Source: Akkermansia sp. (GTDB lineage: Bacteria > Verrucomicrobiota > Verrucomicrobiia > Verrucomicrobiales > Akkermansiaceae). Taken from it: DNA of 50,951 nucleotides. The notes under the pieces are model-generated. The model was given only the letters and a program-made list of their open reading frames with translations, searched no databases and was not told the DNA's origin. The first letter of the stretch is position 1, and each line of letters opens with the position of its first letter. Location of the stretch: the NCBI GenBank assembly GCA_017435365.1, contig JAFSFD010000015.1:1-50951 (forward strand). The letters run 5' to 3'. The position numbers were made by a program, and so were the translations under genes. Shown piece by piece: positions 33,206 to 40,343 of this stretch.

Positions 33206-35083
33206 TTATTTCTTGCGGAAGGCGGCGGGCAGGGCGGTGAGCAGCACCAGGAGAGCGCAGAGCACCACGGCCCAGTCGCCCAGCAGGGCATAGAGGGTGT
33301 AGCCGGCGTTTCTGTCCACGGGCAGCACGGCATAACTGTGGCCGGGCAGGTGAGGGGAGCCGTCCGCTTTCTGGAGGATATCGATGAATGCACCGTTCGG
33401 AGCAATGGCGCAGGTGTAGCCCATGTTGGCCGCGCGCACCATGGGCCGGCGCAGCTCGATGCAGCGGAAGGCAGCGTTTCGGGCCTGCTGCTCGCCGCAG
33501 CAGGAGTTCAGGAACCAGCCGTCGTTGGAAATGTTCACGATGACCTGCGGTCCCTTGCGCACATATTTGGTGAGGAGGCGGCCGACCGTGTCCTCATAGC
33601 AGATGGCGGGGATGACGTCCACGGTCTCGCCGGTACCGGGAACGACCACGGGGATGGGCTCATCTCCCGTGCCGGGGTGAATGCCATCGCCCACCTGGGT
33701 GCCGGTAAGCTCAGTGTAAAGCTTGCCGAGCCATTCCATGTGCTCCACAAAGGGCAGATACTCGCCGAAGGGCATGAGGTGCTGCTTATTGGCCGTGGTG
33801 ATGGAATCGAACCCGCCGGGAATGATAGCCATGGAATTATACATGCCCCGGGGGCGCAGATAGCCGCGCTGCTCATCCCGCTCCCAGCGGTACTGGTCCA
33901 CCCCGGTGAAGAGCACGAAATCCTGCCCGCCGAGTTCCCGCACCTGCTGCCGCACCATCGGCAGCCCCTCCTCGCCGAAGAATACGCGCGTGGTGGTGGG
34001 GTCGGCAATGAGCGATTTTTTCTCCACATCCAGGTGAATCGGGCAGCCCATGGCGCTCTCCGGCCACACTACCCACACCGGCAGCTGCTGGGTGATGGCC
34101 AGCTCCGGGTTCTCCACCGCTTTCCGGAAGGTGTCTTTCTGTACCTCGGTAAAGGCGTTGCGCGTGGTGCGCAGGAACTCGCCGTACAGGCGCGGCTGCA
34201 TGGGGCCGTCCTCGATGCGCTCCGCCTGGTCCAGATTAAGCTGCACCCCCATGACCGGCAGTTGCAGCACGTTCTCCTTCTTCAGCATCACCAGCGGGGA
34301 ATACATCTTGGAGAGCGCCAGCCCACCGGCGAACATCAGGAAGAGAATGATGATGAAGCCTAGAAAATCCCAGGGGCGGTTGCCGCGGCCGGTGGCGCGG
34401 TACTGCAGCCAGGTGCGGCGGCTGGCGCACCACAGGATGACCGCCCCCGCCGTGGGGAAGAAGGAGAGCGCCGCCGTGCCGATGAACTCTGCCCACTGCA
34501 CCAGGGAGAGACCATTGTAAAGCGCCATGCCCATGCTGTTCCAGCTGAATCCTAGGGTGCCATTTGCGCGGAGCCACTCCACGCAGACCCAGGCGGCGCC
34601 GCAGCCCACTGCACTGCGCAGGGTGCTCAGCAGGTCAGCCGTCACCCAGCTGCTCCAGGCTTGCTGCTTCTGGATGGGCTTTGCCAGATTCGACGTGTCC
34701 GGAATAGCGGCCAGGCGCGGGCGGAGCAGGGTATTAGCCAGTCCACCCCATAATCCCACCAGACATGAATACACCGTCATGAGCGGCAGAAAGGCAATGC
34801 CCACAAATACAGGCAGCGGAATGCGGAATACATAGCCCACATTGTGAATCCACCAGAAGCTCACGCAGTACCAGCCCATGGCATACAGCCAGGCATAGCA
34901 GAAGCCTCGGCGGAATCCGCGTTGCCCGTTCCACAGCACGCAGAGCAGAGGAATCAGCCCCACCCACACGAGGTTCCCTAAATCATACGGCGGAAAGGCC
35001 AGCGCCATGAAAGCACCGCCGAGGATGCAGACCAGGGCGTTAATCAGACGCTTGCGCCATTTATGCGGGGCTTCAGAGGTCAT
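33206..35083 (-). CDS. lnt: Apolipoprotein N-acyltransferase
   Basis: Lnt adds the third acyl chain to the N-terminal Cys of lipoproteins in the inner membrane. The 625-residue protein has about seven membrane helices followed by a nitrilase-like domain carrying the Glu-Lys-Cys triad: VVWPESA (E342), KQHLMPFGEYLPF (K433) and PAICYED (C495), plus NISNDGWF. A last helix closes the protein. At 625 residues it is longer than E. coli Lnt (512), with extra sequence between the helices (about 130-165) and before the Glu. The window contains several predicted lipoproteins that would be substrates. Its start overlaps the upstream gene by 11 bp. Confidence 0.95.
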   Translation of the reverse strand: MTSEAPHKWRKRLINALVCILGGAFMALAFPPYDLGNLVWVGLIPLLCVLWNGQRGFRRGFCYAWLYAMGWYCVSFWWIHNVGYVFRIPLPVFVGIAFLPLMTVYSCLVGLWGGLANTLLRPRLAAIPDTSNLAKPIQKQQAWSSWVTADLLSTLRSAVGCGAAWVCVEWLRANGTLGFSWNSMGMALYNGLSLVQWAEFIGTAALSFFPTAGAVILWCASRRTWLQYRATGRGNRPWDFLGFIIILFLMFAGGLALSKMYSPLVMLKKENVLQLPVMGVQLNLDQAERIEDGPMQPRLYGEFLRTTRNAFTEVQKDTFRKAVENPELAITQQLPVWVVWPESAMGCPIHLDVEKKSLIADPTTTRVFFGEEGLPMVRQQVRELGGQDFVLFTGVDQYRWERDEQRGYLRPRGMYNSMAIIPGGFDSITTANKQHLMPFGEYLPFVEHMEWLGKLYTELTGTQVGDGIHPGTGDEPIPVVVPGTGETVDVIPAICYEDTVGRLLTKYVRKGPQVIVNISNDGWFLNSCCGEQQARNAAFRCIELRRPMVRAANMGYTCAIAPNGAFIDILQKADGSPHLPGHSYAVLPVDRNAGYTLYALLGDWAVVLCALLVLLTALPAAFRKK

Positions 35084-35654
35084 GAGGAATTACGCTGAGA
35101 TGACCGAGAGGGAGAGTTTCACCACCCTCCGGGCGGCAGTCCACTTCCACGCGCCAGAGGCGGTCATCCTGGTTAAACTGGTGCAGCGTGTACTCATCCT
35201 TGGTGAGGAATCCGTCCTCCAGACGCACCGTGGCTTCCGTTTCCGTCACCTGCATGCTGTTGTTCTCGCGGGGAATGAATTTGCCGTCTCTGTACTGAAT
35301 ATACACGCGGTCGCCCATCTGCACGCCTTCGCCATTGAAAAAGCGCACGGTAACGTGGCCGGCTCCTGCGGCTTCATCCAGCTCCAGCCGGCAGACGGGG
35401 TAGGAATACGAGCGCAGCTCCATGCGTGCATCGCCGGCAGAGGCTTTCCAGAAGGCTTCTGCATCATCAATGCATACGCCGGAGGCTTCCCAGGAAAGGG
35501 GCTTGAACTCGTTGCGCCATTCGGCATGCGGGAGTTTCGCAACAGCAGCCCAGAAGCCGCCCATGCCCCCCACCAGAATCAGCATGGCCACTACCGCCCA
35601 TGCCTTGTTTTTCCATCCGGATTTTTTCGGTTTTTCTTGCTCCTCGCCTTGCAT
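35073..35654 (-). CDS. Single-span membrane protein encoded upstream of lnt
   Basis: ATG 35654 gives 193 residues. An upstream in-frame ATG at 35705 would lie ahead of the promoter. A basic N-terminus (KPKKSGWKNK) is followed by one helix (about 18-40) and a soluble, probably periplasmic domain with two Cys. No family is recognised. The stop overlaps the lnt start by 11 bp, so the pair is translationally coupled and may act together in lipoprotein or envelope processing; that is inference. The -10 box ends 6 bp before the ATG. Confidence 0.7.
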   Translation of the reverse strand: MQGEEQEKPKKSGWKNKAWAVVAMLILVGGMGGFWAAVAKLPHAEWRNEFKPLSWEASGVCIDDAEAFWKASAGDARMELRSYSYPVCRLELDEAAGAGHVTVRFFNGEGVQMGDRVYIQYRDGKFIPRENNSMQVTETEATVRLEDGFLTKDEYTLHQFNQDDRLWRVEVDCRPEGGETLPLGHLSVIPHDL

Positions 35655-35660
35655 GACTCT

Positions 35661-35689
35661 ATTCTGAACCGAAAAATGCCGCGTTGCAA
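35661..35689 (-). promoter_or_regulatory. Promoter of the lnt operon, leaderless type
   Basis: Minus strand: TTGCAA (35684-35689), 17 bp, CAGAAT (35661-35666), then 6 bp to ATG 35654. Confidence 0.55.
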
Positions 35690-35699
35690 TAAAAAAGGA

Positions 35700-35750
35700 T
35701 TGCATTTCCGGAAAAATAGGTCATAAATATCTGTGGGTACAACCCCCACA
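35700..35750 (+). promoter_or_regulatory. Ferredoxin promoter and leader hairpin
   Basis: TTGCAT (35700-35705), 17 bp, ATAAAT (35723-35728). The leader then holds TGTGGG-N7-CCCACA (35732-35750), ending 9 bp before the ATG. The hairpin would sit at the very 5' end of the mRNA and could affect stability or be an operator. Confidence 0.45.
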
Positions 35751-35759
35751 TACACGACA

Positions 35760-35993
35760 ATGGCCGATATCGACGATAAGACTGAAAAGAATGTTCCCGG
35801 CAAGTTCTATGTTGACTGCAACTGCATCGACTGCGACCTCTGCCGCGAGACCGCCCCTGATTTCTTCGCCCGCGACGATGACGAGGGTCTTTCCTTCGTT
35901 TGCAAGCAGCCCGTGACCGATGATGAGATTGCTCTCTGCACCGAGGCCATGGAAGGCTGCCCCGTGCAGGCTATCGGCGACGACGGCGAGTAA
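35760..35993 (+). CDS. Ferredoxin with one [4Fe-4S] cluster
   Basis: The 77-residue acidic protein has the monocluster pattern C-x2-C-x2-C (CIDCDLC) and a distant Cys-Pro (EGCPVQAI), with one extra Cys just before the first ligand (DCNC) and another in ALCTEAM. The segment RETAPDFFARDDD matches the ferredoxins that follow this pattern with APD. It carries electrons in the cytoplasm; its partner enzyme is not in the window. ATG 35760 is used because an upstream in-frame start (35733) lies inside the leader hairpin. A strong terminator follows. Confidence 0.9.
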   Translation: MADIDDKTEKNVPGKFYVDCNCIDCDLCRETAPDFFARDDDEGLSFVCKQPVTDDEIALCTEAMEGCPVQAIGDDGE

Positions 35994-36018
35994 AGAACCC
36001 GGTATTATTTCCTCAATG

Positions 36019-36050
36019 GGGCAGCCCGGTTTCCGGGCTGCCCGCTTTTT
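36019..36050 (+). terminator. Rho-independent terminator after ferredoxin
   Basis: A perfect 11-bp stem GGGCAGCCCGG with loop TTT and its complement, followed by GCTTTTT. It starts 25 bp after the stop and just precedes the dciA start. Confidence 0.9.
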
Positions 36051-36063
36051 CCGGTGCCTCTGC

Positions 36064-36555
36064 ATGGCCGGACGCAAAAAGAAAGAACCGGAGCTGACCA
36101 TGAGCACGCCCTTGCCCGTGGCGCGCCCGCGCAAGCGCTTCTACATGCAGAAAATGCCGGATGGCGTGGGCGAGCGTGCCGTTCGCGTGCGCAGTGTGCG
36201 CACAGGCGCCCGCGACCAGGCCCTGGCCGATTTCTTCGGCGGAGGTAGCGAACTGGCCGCATCCAGCAATCAGCGGAGCATGGAAAGCCTGCTGGGCGAG
36301 CTGCTCAGCGAACTCGATTTGCAGGAAGACTCCATGGCCCCCGAGCTCCTGGCCGAAGCCTGGGCCGATGCCGTAGGCCCCGGCCTCGCCTCCGTTTCCA
36401 CCCTGGTGAGCGTGGCCAAGGGCCGCGCCCGCGTCACGGTGAACCACCCCACCGTGCGCTACGAAATCACCCGCATGAAACCCCAGATTATCCGCCGTCT
36501 CAATCAGATTCTGGGTGCCGGCAACGTCAAATCCCTCCTCATCGCCTCGGCATAG
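36064..36555 (+). CDS. dciA: DUF721/DciA-like replicative helicase loader
   Basis: The 163-residue protein has a basic N-terminus (MAGRKKKEPE) and a C-terminal DUF721 domain (about 95-163): LAEAWADAVGPGLASVS, ARVTVNHPTVRYEITRMK and RRLNQILGAGNVKSLL. DciA proteins interact with DnaB and help load it in bacteria without DnaC. ATG 36064 is preferred; ATG 36100 is an alternative that removes the basic stretch. Its last 17 bp overlap the end of the convergent ankyrin-repeat gene. The upstream terminator separates it from ferredoxin, so read-through or an unseen promoter must supply it. Confidence 0.75.
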   Translation: MAGRKKKEPELTMSTPLPVARPRKRFYMQKMPDGVGERAVRVRSVRTGARDQALADFFGGGSELAASSNQRSMESLLGELLSELDLQEDSMAPELLAEAWADAVGPGLASVSTLVSVAKGRARVTVNHPTVRYEITRMKPQIIRRLNQILGAGNVKSLLIASA

Positions 36556-37489
36556 GTCGGGCACCGGCGGCGAGCAGGGCATCCACAATTTCTGCGTGGG
36601 CCTTTTCGGTGGCCAGCATGAGGGCGGTGCGGTGGTAGCGGTCTTTGGCGTTGACCTCGGCACCGCCTTTCAGCAGAAGTTCCACGATTTCCAGATGGCC
36701 GCGGTAGGCGGCGTGCATGAGCGGGGTGTGGGCGGAGTGGTCGGCGGTGTTCACTTGGGAGCCCGCTTGAATCAGGGCGGCGGCGGCTTTTGCCTTGCCT
36801 TCGCGTGCTGCCAGCAGCAGGGGTGTCTTGCCATTGGCGTTGGTGCGCTCCTTATCCGCACCGGATTCGAGCAGGATGCGGATGCTTTCTGTATTGTTGG
36901 CAAGTGCCGCATAGTGCAACGCTGTGTTGCCGAGTTTATCCTGCGCTGCAAGGGTGGCTTTGTTTTCGAGCAGGAGGCTGACGAGCGCGGCATTCCGGTT
37001 GCGGGCGGCGAGCATGAGCGGGGTCGTTCCCCATTTGTCTGTGCAGTCAATCCGGGCTCCGGCAGATATCAGGAGCTCTGCTGCTTTCTGATTGCCGCGG
37101 ATGAGGGCGCACATGAGCGCCGTGCGCCCTTCGCCGTCCGTTTTGTCTACGTCTGCTCCGGCTTTAAGCAGTAGTTCTACGCAATCTGCCTTGCCTTGCA
37201 GAGCGGCAACCTGCAGGGGAGTCCAGCCGTAGGAGTCCACGGCGTTCACGCGGGCTCCGGCTTTGATGAGTATGGCCACTATTTCGCTGTGCCCGTTGGC
37301 GGCGGCTGCTGTAAGCGGGAGCTTGCCGTAGGCATCGAATGTGTTCGGGTTGGCTCCGTTGGACAGGCTGGCGCGCGTGGCTGCAATGTCGCCGCGAGCC
37401 ACGTGCCCGCACAGGCCGGTGAGGTGCGGGGCAGGGGCTGCCAGGGTGGAGCCGGCCAGAAGGATGGTGAATAGAAAGGGTGTTTTCAT
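36539..37489 (-). CDS. Exported ankyrin-repeat protein
   Basis: From ATG 37489 the 316-residue product has a signal peptide (MKTPFLFTILLAGSTLAA, cut near residue 18). About eight ankyrin repeats follow, each with the pattern G-x-TPL-x-x-AA-x-x-G-x-x-x-x-V-x-x-LL-x-x-GA. They fill the rest of the protein. Such repeats bind proteins, and a periplasmic or secreted location is predicted. A -10-like TGC-TACATT (37501-37506) lies upstream without a clear -35. A GTG at 37495 is an alternative start. The gene converges on and slightly overlaps dciA. Confidence 0.88.
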   Translation of the reverse strand: MKTPFLFTILLAGSTLAAPAPHLTGLCGHVARGDIAATRASLSNGANPNTFDAYGKLPLTAAAANGHSEIVAILIKAGARVNAVDSYGWTPLQVAALQGKADCVELLLKAGADVDKTDGEGRTALMCALIRGNQKAAELLISAGARIDCTDKWGTTPLMLAARNRNAALVSLLLENKATLAAQDKLGNTALHYAALANNTESIRILLESGADKERTNANGKTPLLLAAREGKAKAAAALIQAGSQVNTADHSAHTPLMHAAYRGHLEIVELLLKGGAEVNAKDRYHRTALMLATEKAHAEIVDALLAAGARPMPRR

Positions 37490-37599
37490 GCTCACTTAGC
37501 AATGTAGCATGATGCGTGGTGATAGGCGAGAAAAAAACGTACCAGATACTTGAAAAAGTCAAAAATGATTATCGTCGCTTCTGTCCCGTGTGCCGGGAA

Positions 37600-37638
37600 G
37601 AAAAAACATCCGCCATGTGAGGGGTTCACATGGCGGAT
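37600..37638 (-). terminator. Rho-independent terminator of the Sel1/GH20 operon
   Basis: A perfect 13-bp stem (ATCCGCCATGTGA at 37608-37620 and its complement at 37626-37638), 5-nt loop, followed on the minus strand by GTTTTTTCTT. It lies 22 bp past the Sel1 gene. Confidence 0.9.
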
Positions 37639-37659
37639 GGTCGGGAGTGTTCTGCCGGG

Positions 37660-38001
37660 TCAGCCGGCCTGGGCGAGCATGGCCTCGGCCATGGAGTTGC
37701 CCATGGCTGCGGCATGCTTGAGGGCCACGAGGGCTTTGTCTGTGTCCTTTTCCATGAGGCGACCTTCGATGAGGCACATGGCGAGCACGAAGAGGGCCAC
37801 ATGGTCGCCACCCTGCGCGGCGGATTCCAGGGAAATGAGGTCGGAACGCGATTTGAGCTGGGCAAAGTACACGCGGGCGAGCTGGTTCTGCGCTTCGGCG
37901 TGCCCGGCAAAGGCTGCATTGCGCAGGTGCTCTGCACCTTCCTTGGCATGGCCGGCCTTGAACGCAGCGGCTCCGGCTTCGTATTCCTGCTGCGGATCCA
38001 T
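37660..38001 (-). CDS. Small Sel1-like repeat protein
   Basis: The 113-residue protein has no signal peptide and consists of about three Sel1/TPR-like units: YEAGAAAFKAGHAKEGAEHL, AEAQNQLARVYFAQL, and ALFVLAMCLIEGRLMEKDTD followed by ALVALKHAAAMGN. Such proteins act as binding scaffolds. Its ATG shares one base with the stop of the GH20 gene (TAATG), so the two are made together, although the enzyme is exported and this protein seems cytoplasmic. Confidence 0.8.
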   Translation of the reverse strand: MDPQQEYEAGAAAFKAGHAKEGAEHLRNAAFAGHAEAQNQLARVYFAQLKSRSDLISLESAAQGGDHVALFVLAMCLIEGRLMEKDTDKALVALKHAAAMGNSMAEAMLAQAG

Positions 38002-40277
38002 TATTTCTTCCTAGGCTGAAGGTTCGGGTCAACCGTGGGACCGGCGGGGGTGGTGTGCTTCACCTCCAGGGAGTAGATTTCACCCTTGAAGCTGCTGCCG
38101 AGTGTTTCCAGCGGCAACACGAAGGTGTTGATGAGCCCCTCGGGCTTGCGGTGGAAGCGGGTGAGCGTGCACTGGCCGGCGGGCTGGCCGTTCAGGAAGA
38201 GCTGGGTGCTGCCGGGCTTGCCGATGAGTTTCAGCGTGACTTTCTCACCCACGGGCAGCTTGCAGTTGAAGGAGAATTCCATGCTGTCGCTGCGGCGGAA
38301 GCCGATGGTGCCATCGCTCAGCGCGGCACAGAGCACACCGGAATCGCCTTTGAGCAGCACCTGCTCCTGGCCGGGGACGGGGGCTTCCTTGAGGGTGAGC
38401 TCCATGGTCAGCTCATAATCCGGGCCCATGCAGGGCTTGCCGATGGCGTACGGCAGAGCGGCCGGGGTGCAGGAGTAGGTGGCGCCATTCTCCCACAGGG
38501 CGTAGGGATTCACGCCCGGTACCTTGCCGATGGCCTTGAGTGCTTCCTTGTGCTCCGCATAGGTCGTGGTGGTGGTATCGCTGCCCCACATCTTGCCGGC
38601 CAGCACATCCACGGAATTGGTAATCATGTGCCAGATATCGTAGGCTCCGTAGCCCACATAGCGCTGGTCAATCATGTCATTCCAGATACCGAAGGCGGCA
38701 CCCAGCAGCTGCGGATGCCCGGTGGGCACCACTTCGCCTGCAATGTCATTGACCTTCCAATGATTGTGCACCCAGCCGTGGCGGGCATCCATGCGGTAGT
38801 AGGAGGCAAAGGGCACGATGTAGAGGGCACCGTCATTGGTGTTGATGACATCGAATCCCTGGTTGATGGAATCCCAGGCCTTGGCCCAGCCGCCGTTCCA
38901 GAGGTTCATCTGCACTCCCTTGGCGTGTACGGGAGTTTTGCCTTTCTTGGTGTTCAGACTGCCCCAGATGCGCGGGGTGTAACCTTTACCCTGTACCATT
39001 TTCAGGATACCATCGGCATAGGCGCGGTAGTGCTCGGCATTGCCGTGGAACTCGTCAGCGCCCACATGTACTACATCGCAGCCATCGAACACGGGCTTCT
39101 GGCCGTTCTGCGGCAGCAGGTATTCATCGAACACCGTCTCCACGAACTTCAGTGTTTCGGGGTTGCTGGCATCCAGCATCTCGCAGCCGCGCTTGTTGTG
39201 GCTCTTGTAGATGAGGTCGGGGCGCACGCGGGTGAAGGAAAGGGCGTGGGCGGGGGTGTCGAACTCAGGAATGACGTTCACCCCGCGGGCCTTGGCAAAG
39301 GCGATGAACTCGCGGAACTCGTCCTTGGAGTAGGCGAGGTCATCTGCGGTCAGCCGCGTGCCATCGGCTCCCACCATGTCAGATTCCAGTCGGAAGGCCG
39401 AGTAGGATTTCTCGAAGGGGTTTTCTCCCTTGTCAACGTATTCTTCGTGGAAAATGTAATTATCGTTCAGGTGAATGTGCAGGTCATTCATCTTGTACCA
39501 AGCCATGTATTTCACCACATCTTTCACATAGCTCATGGGGATGGGCAGGCGGCCTACGTCGAAGAGGAAACTGCGCACCTGGTAGCGGGGAATATCCATT
39601 GCGCTGCCACAGGGGGCAGAGCCGTTGCCCTTCTGCAGCATCTGCAGCACGGAGCGGGTGGCCCAGTACAGGCCGGTTTCCGTGGAGGCTCCGGCGGTAA
39701 TGCCCTTGTCGGTGATGTCGAGGGTGTAGCCCTCCTTGCCGAGTGTGGCATTGTTGGTGATACCCAGGCGGATGTCTGCCTGTTCGCCGGCGGGTACCAG
39801 TTCCACCTTGCACTGGAGCATTTCTTCCAGTTCGGCGGCAAACTCGGGGGCAAACGGAACATCGGCTGCCACGCGTACAAAGGAACCCAGCTTGTATTCG
39901 CCGGTGCCACCCACCCAGTTCAGCAGGGCGGGAATTACCTGCGGAGCCGGATTGGCACCAGCTGCGGGATTCTGCGCACCGGGCACGCTGACATCATAAT
40001 CGCGGGAGACGGCTTCCTTGCCATCCTTGCTGACCACGAAGCTGACCTTGACGGCAGTATCCGTAAGCGGCTGGGCAATGCTGCCGTCCGGGCGGATAAT
40101 CTGCTCGTAGTCGGCACCCAGCAGGCGCACCTCTGCGCCCGGCACGGTGGGGAGCTCCAGTTTCTGCCCGGTGGTGCGCTGCACCACGGGGAGGTTATTT
40201 GCAATTTCCTGTAGAGTCTCTGCCATAAGCGGGGTTACGGAGAGAGCGGCCATCAATAAAAAAGTGGTCTTTCTCAT
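38001..40277 (-). CDS. GH20 beta-N-acetylhexosaminidase, paralog 1
   Basis: The 758-residue enzyme begins MRKTTFLLMAALSVTPLMAE with a signal peptide cut at LMA. A GH20b-like alpha/beta domain (about 120-225) precedes the catalytic barrel. It shows NDLHIHLNDN, IPEFDTPAHALSF and the catalytic Asp-Glu pair in VHVGADEFHG (D408, E409), used in substrate-assisted catalysis on GlcNAc or GalNAc. A C-terminal concanavalin-like beta-domain (about 610-740) may bind sugar. ATG 40277 is preferred over 40286, which lies next to the likely -10. It is clearly a duplicate of the upstream gene at 40344-42554, and the 66 bp between them hold only a possible promoter. Confidence 0.95.
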   Translation of the reverse strand: MRKTTFLLMAALSVTPLMAETLQEIANNLPVVQRTTGQKLELPTVPGAEVRLLGADYEQIIRPDGSIAQPLTDTAVKVSFVVSKDGKEAVSRDYDVSVPGAQNPAAGANPAPQVIPALLNWVGGTGEYKLGSFVRVAADVPFAPEFAAELEEMLQCKVELVPAGEQADIRLGITNNATLGKEGYTLDITDKGITAGASTETGLYWATRSVLQMLQKGNGSAPCGSAMDIPRYQVRSFLFDVGRLPIPMSYVKDVVKYMAWYKMNDLHIHLNDNYIFHEEYVDKGENPFEKSYSAFRLESDMVGADGTRLTADDLAYSKDEFREFIAFAKARGVNVIPEFDTPAHALSFTRVRPDLIYKSHNKRGCEMLDASNPETLKFVETVFDEYLLPQNGQKPVFDGCDVVHVGADEFHGNAEHYRAYADGILKMVQGKGYTPRIWGSLNTKKGKTPVHAKGVQMNLWNGGWAKAWDSINQGFDVINTNDGALYIVPFASYYRMDARHGWVHNHWKVNDIAGEVVPTGHPQLLGAAFGIWNDMIDQRYVGYGAYDIWHMITNSVDVLAGKMWGSDTTTTTYAEHKEALKAIGKVPGVNPYALWENGATYSCTPAALPYAIGKPCMGPDYELTMELTLKEAPVPGQEQVLLKGDSGVLCAALSDGTIGFRRSDSMEFSFNCKLPVGEKVTLKLIGKPGSTQLFLNGQPAGQCTLTRFHRKPEGLINTFVLPLETLGSSFKGEIYSLEVKHTTPAGPTVDPNLQPRKK

Positions 40278-40343
40278 GCTGCACATGGTATCATGCTGTT
40301 ATTTGCAATGCAAGTCAAAAAAGTTCTGCCTCGATGATGGGAT

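Noticed and set aside
35733..35759. Upstream start for the ferredoxin
   Set aside because: It falls in the leader hairpin and adds a non-conserved stretch. ATG 35760 gives a standard ferredoxin N-terminus.
38055..40214. 719-codon open frame antisense to the first GH20 gene
   Set aside because: GC shadow, as also seen over the second GH20 gene and the lnt, purB and glycosidase genes.
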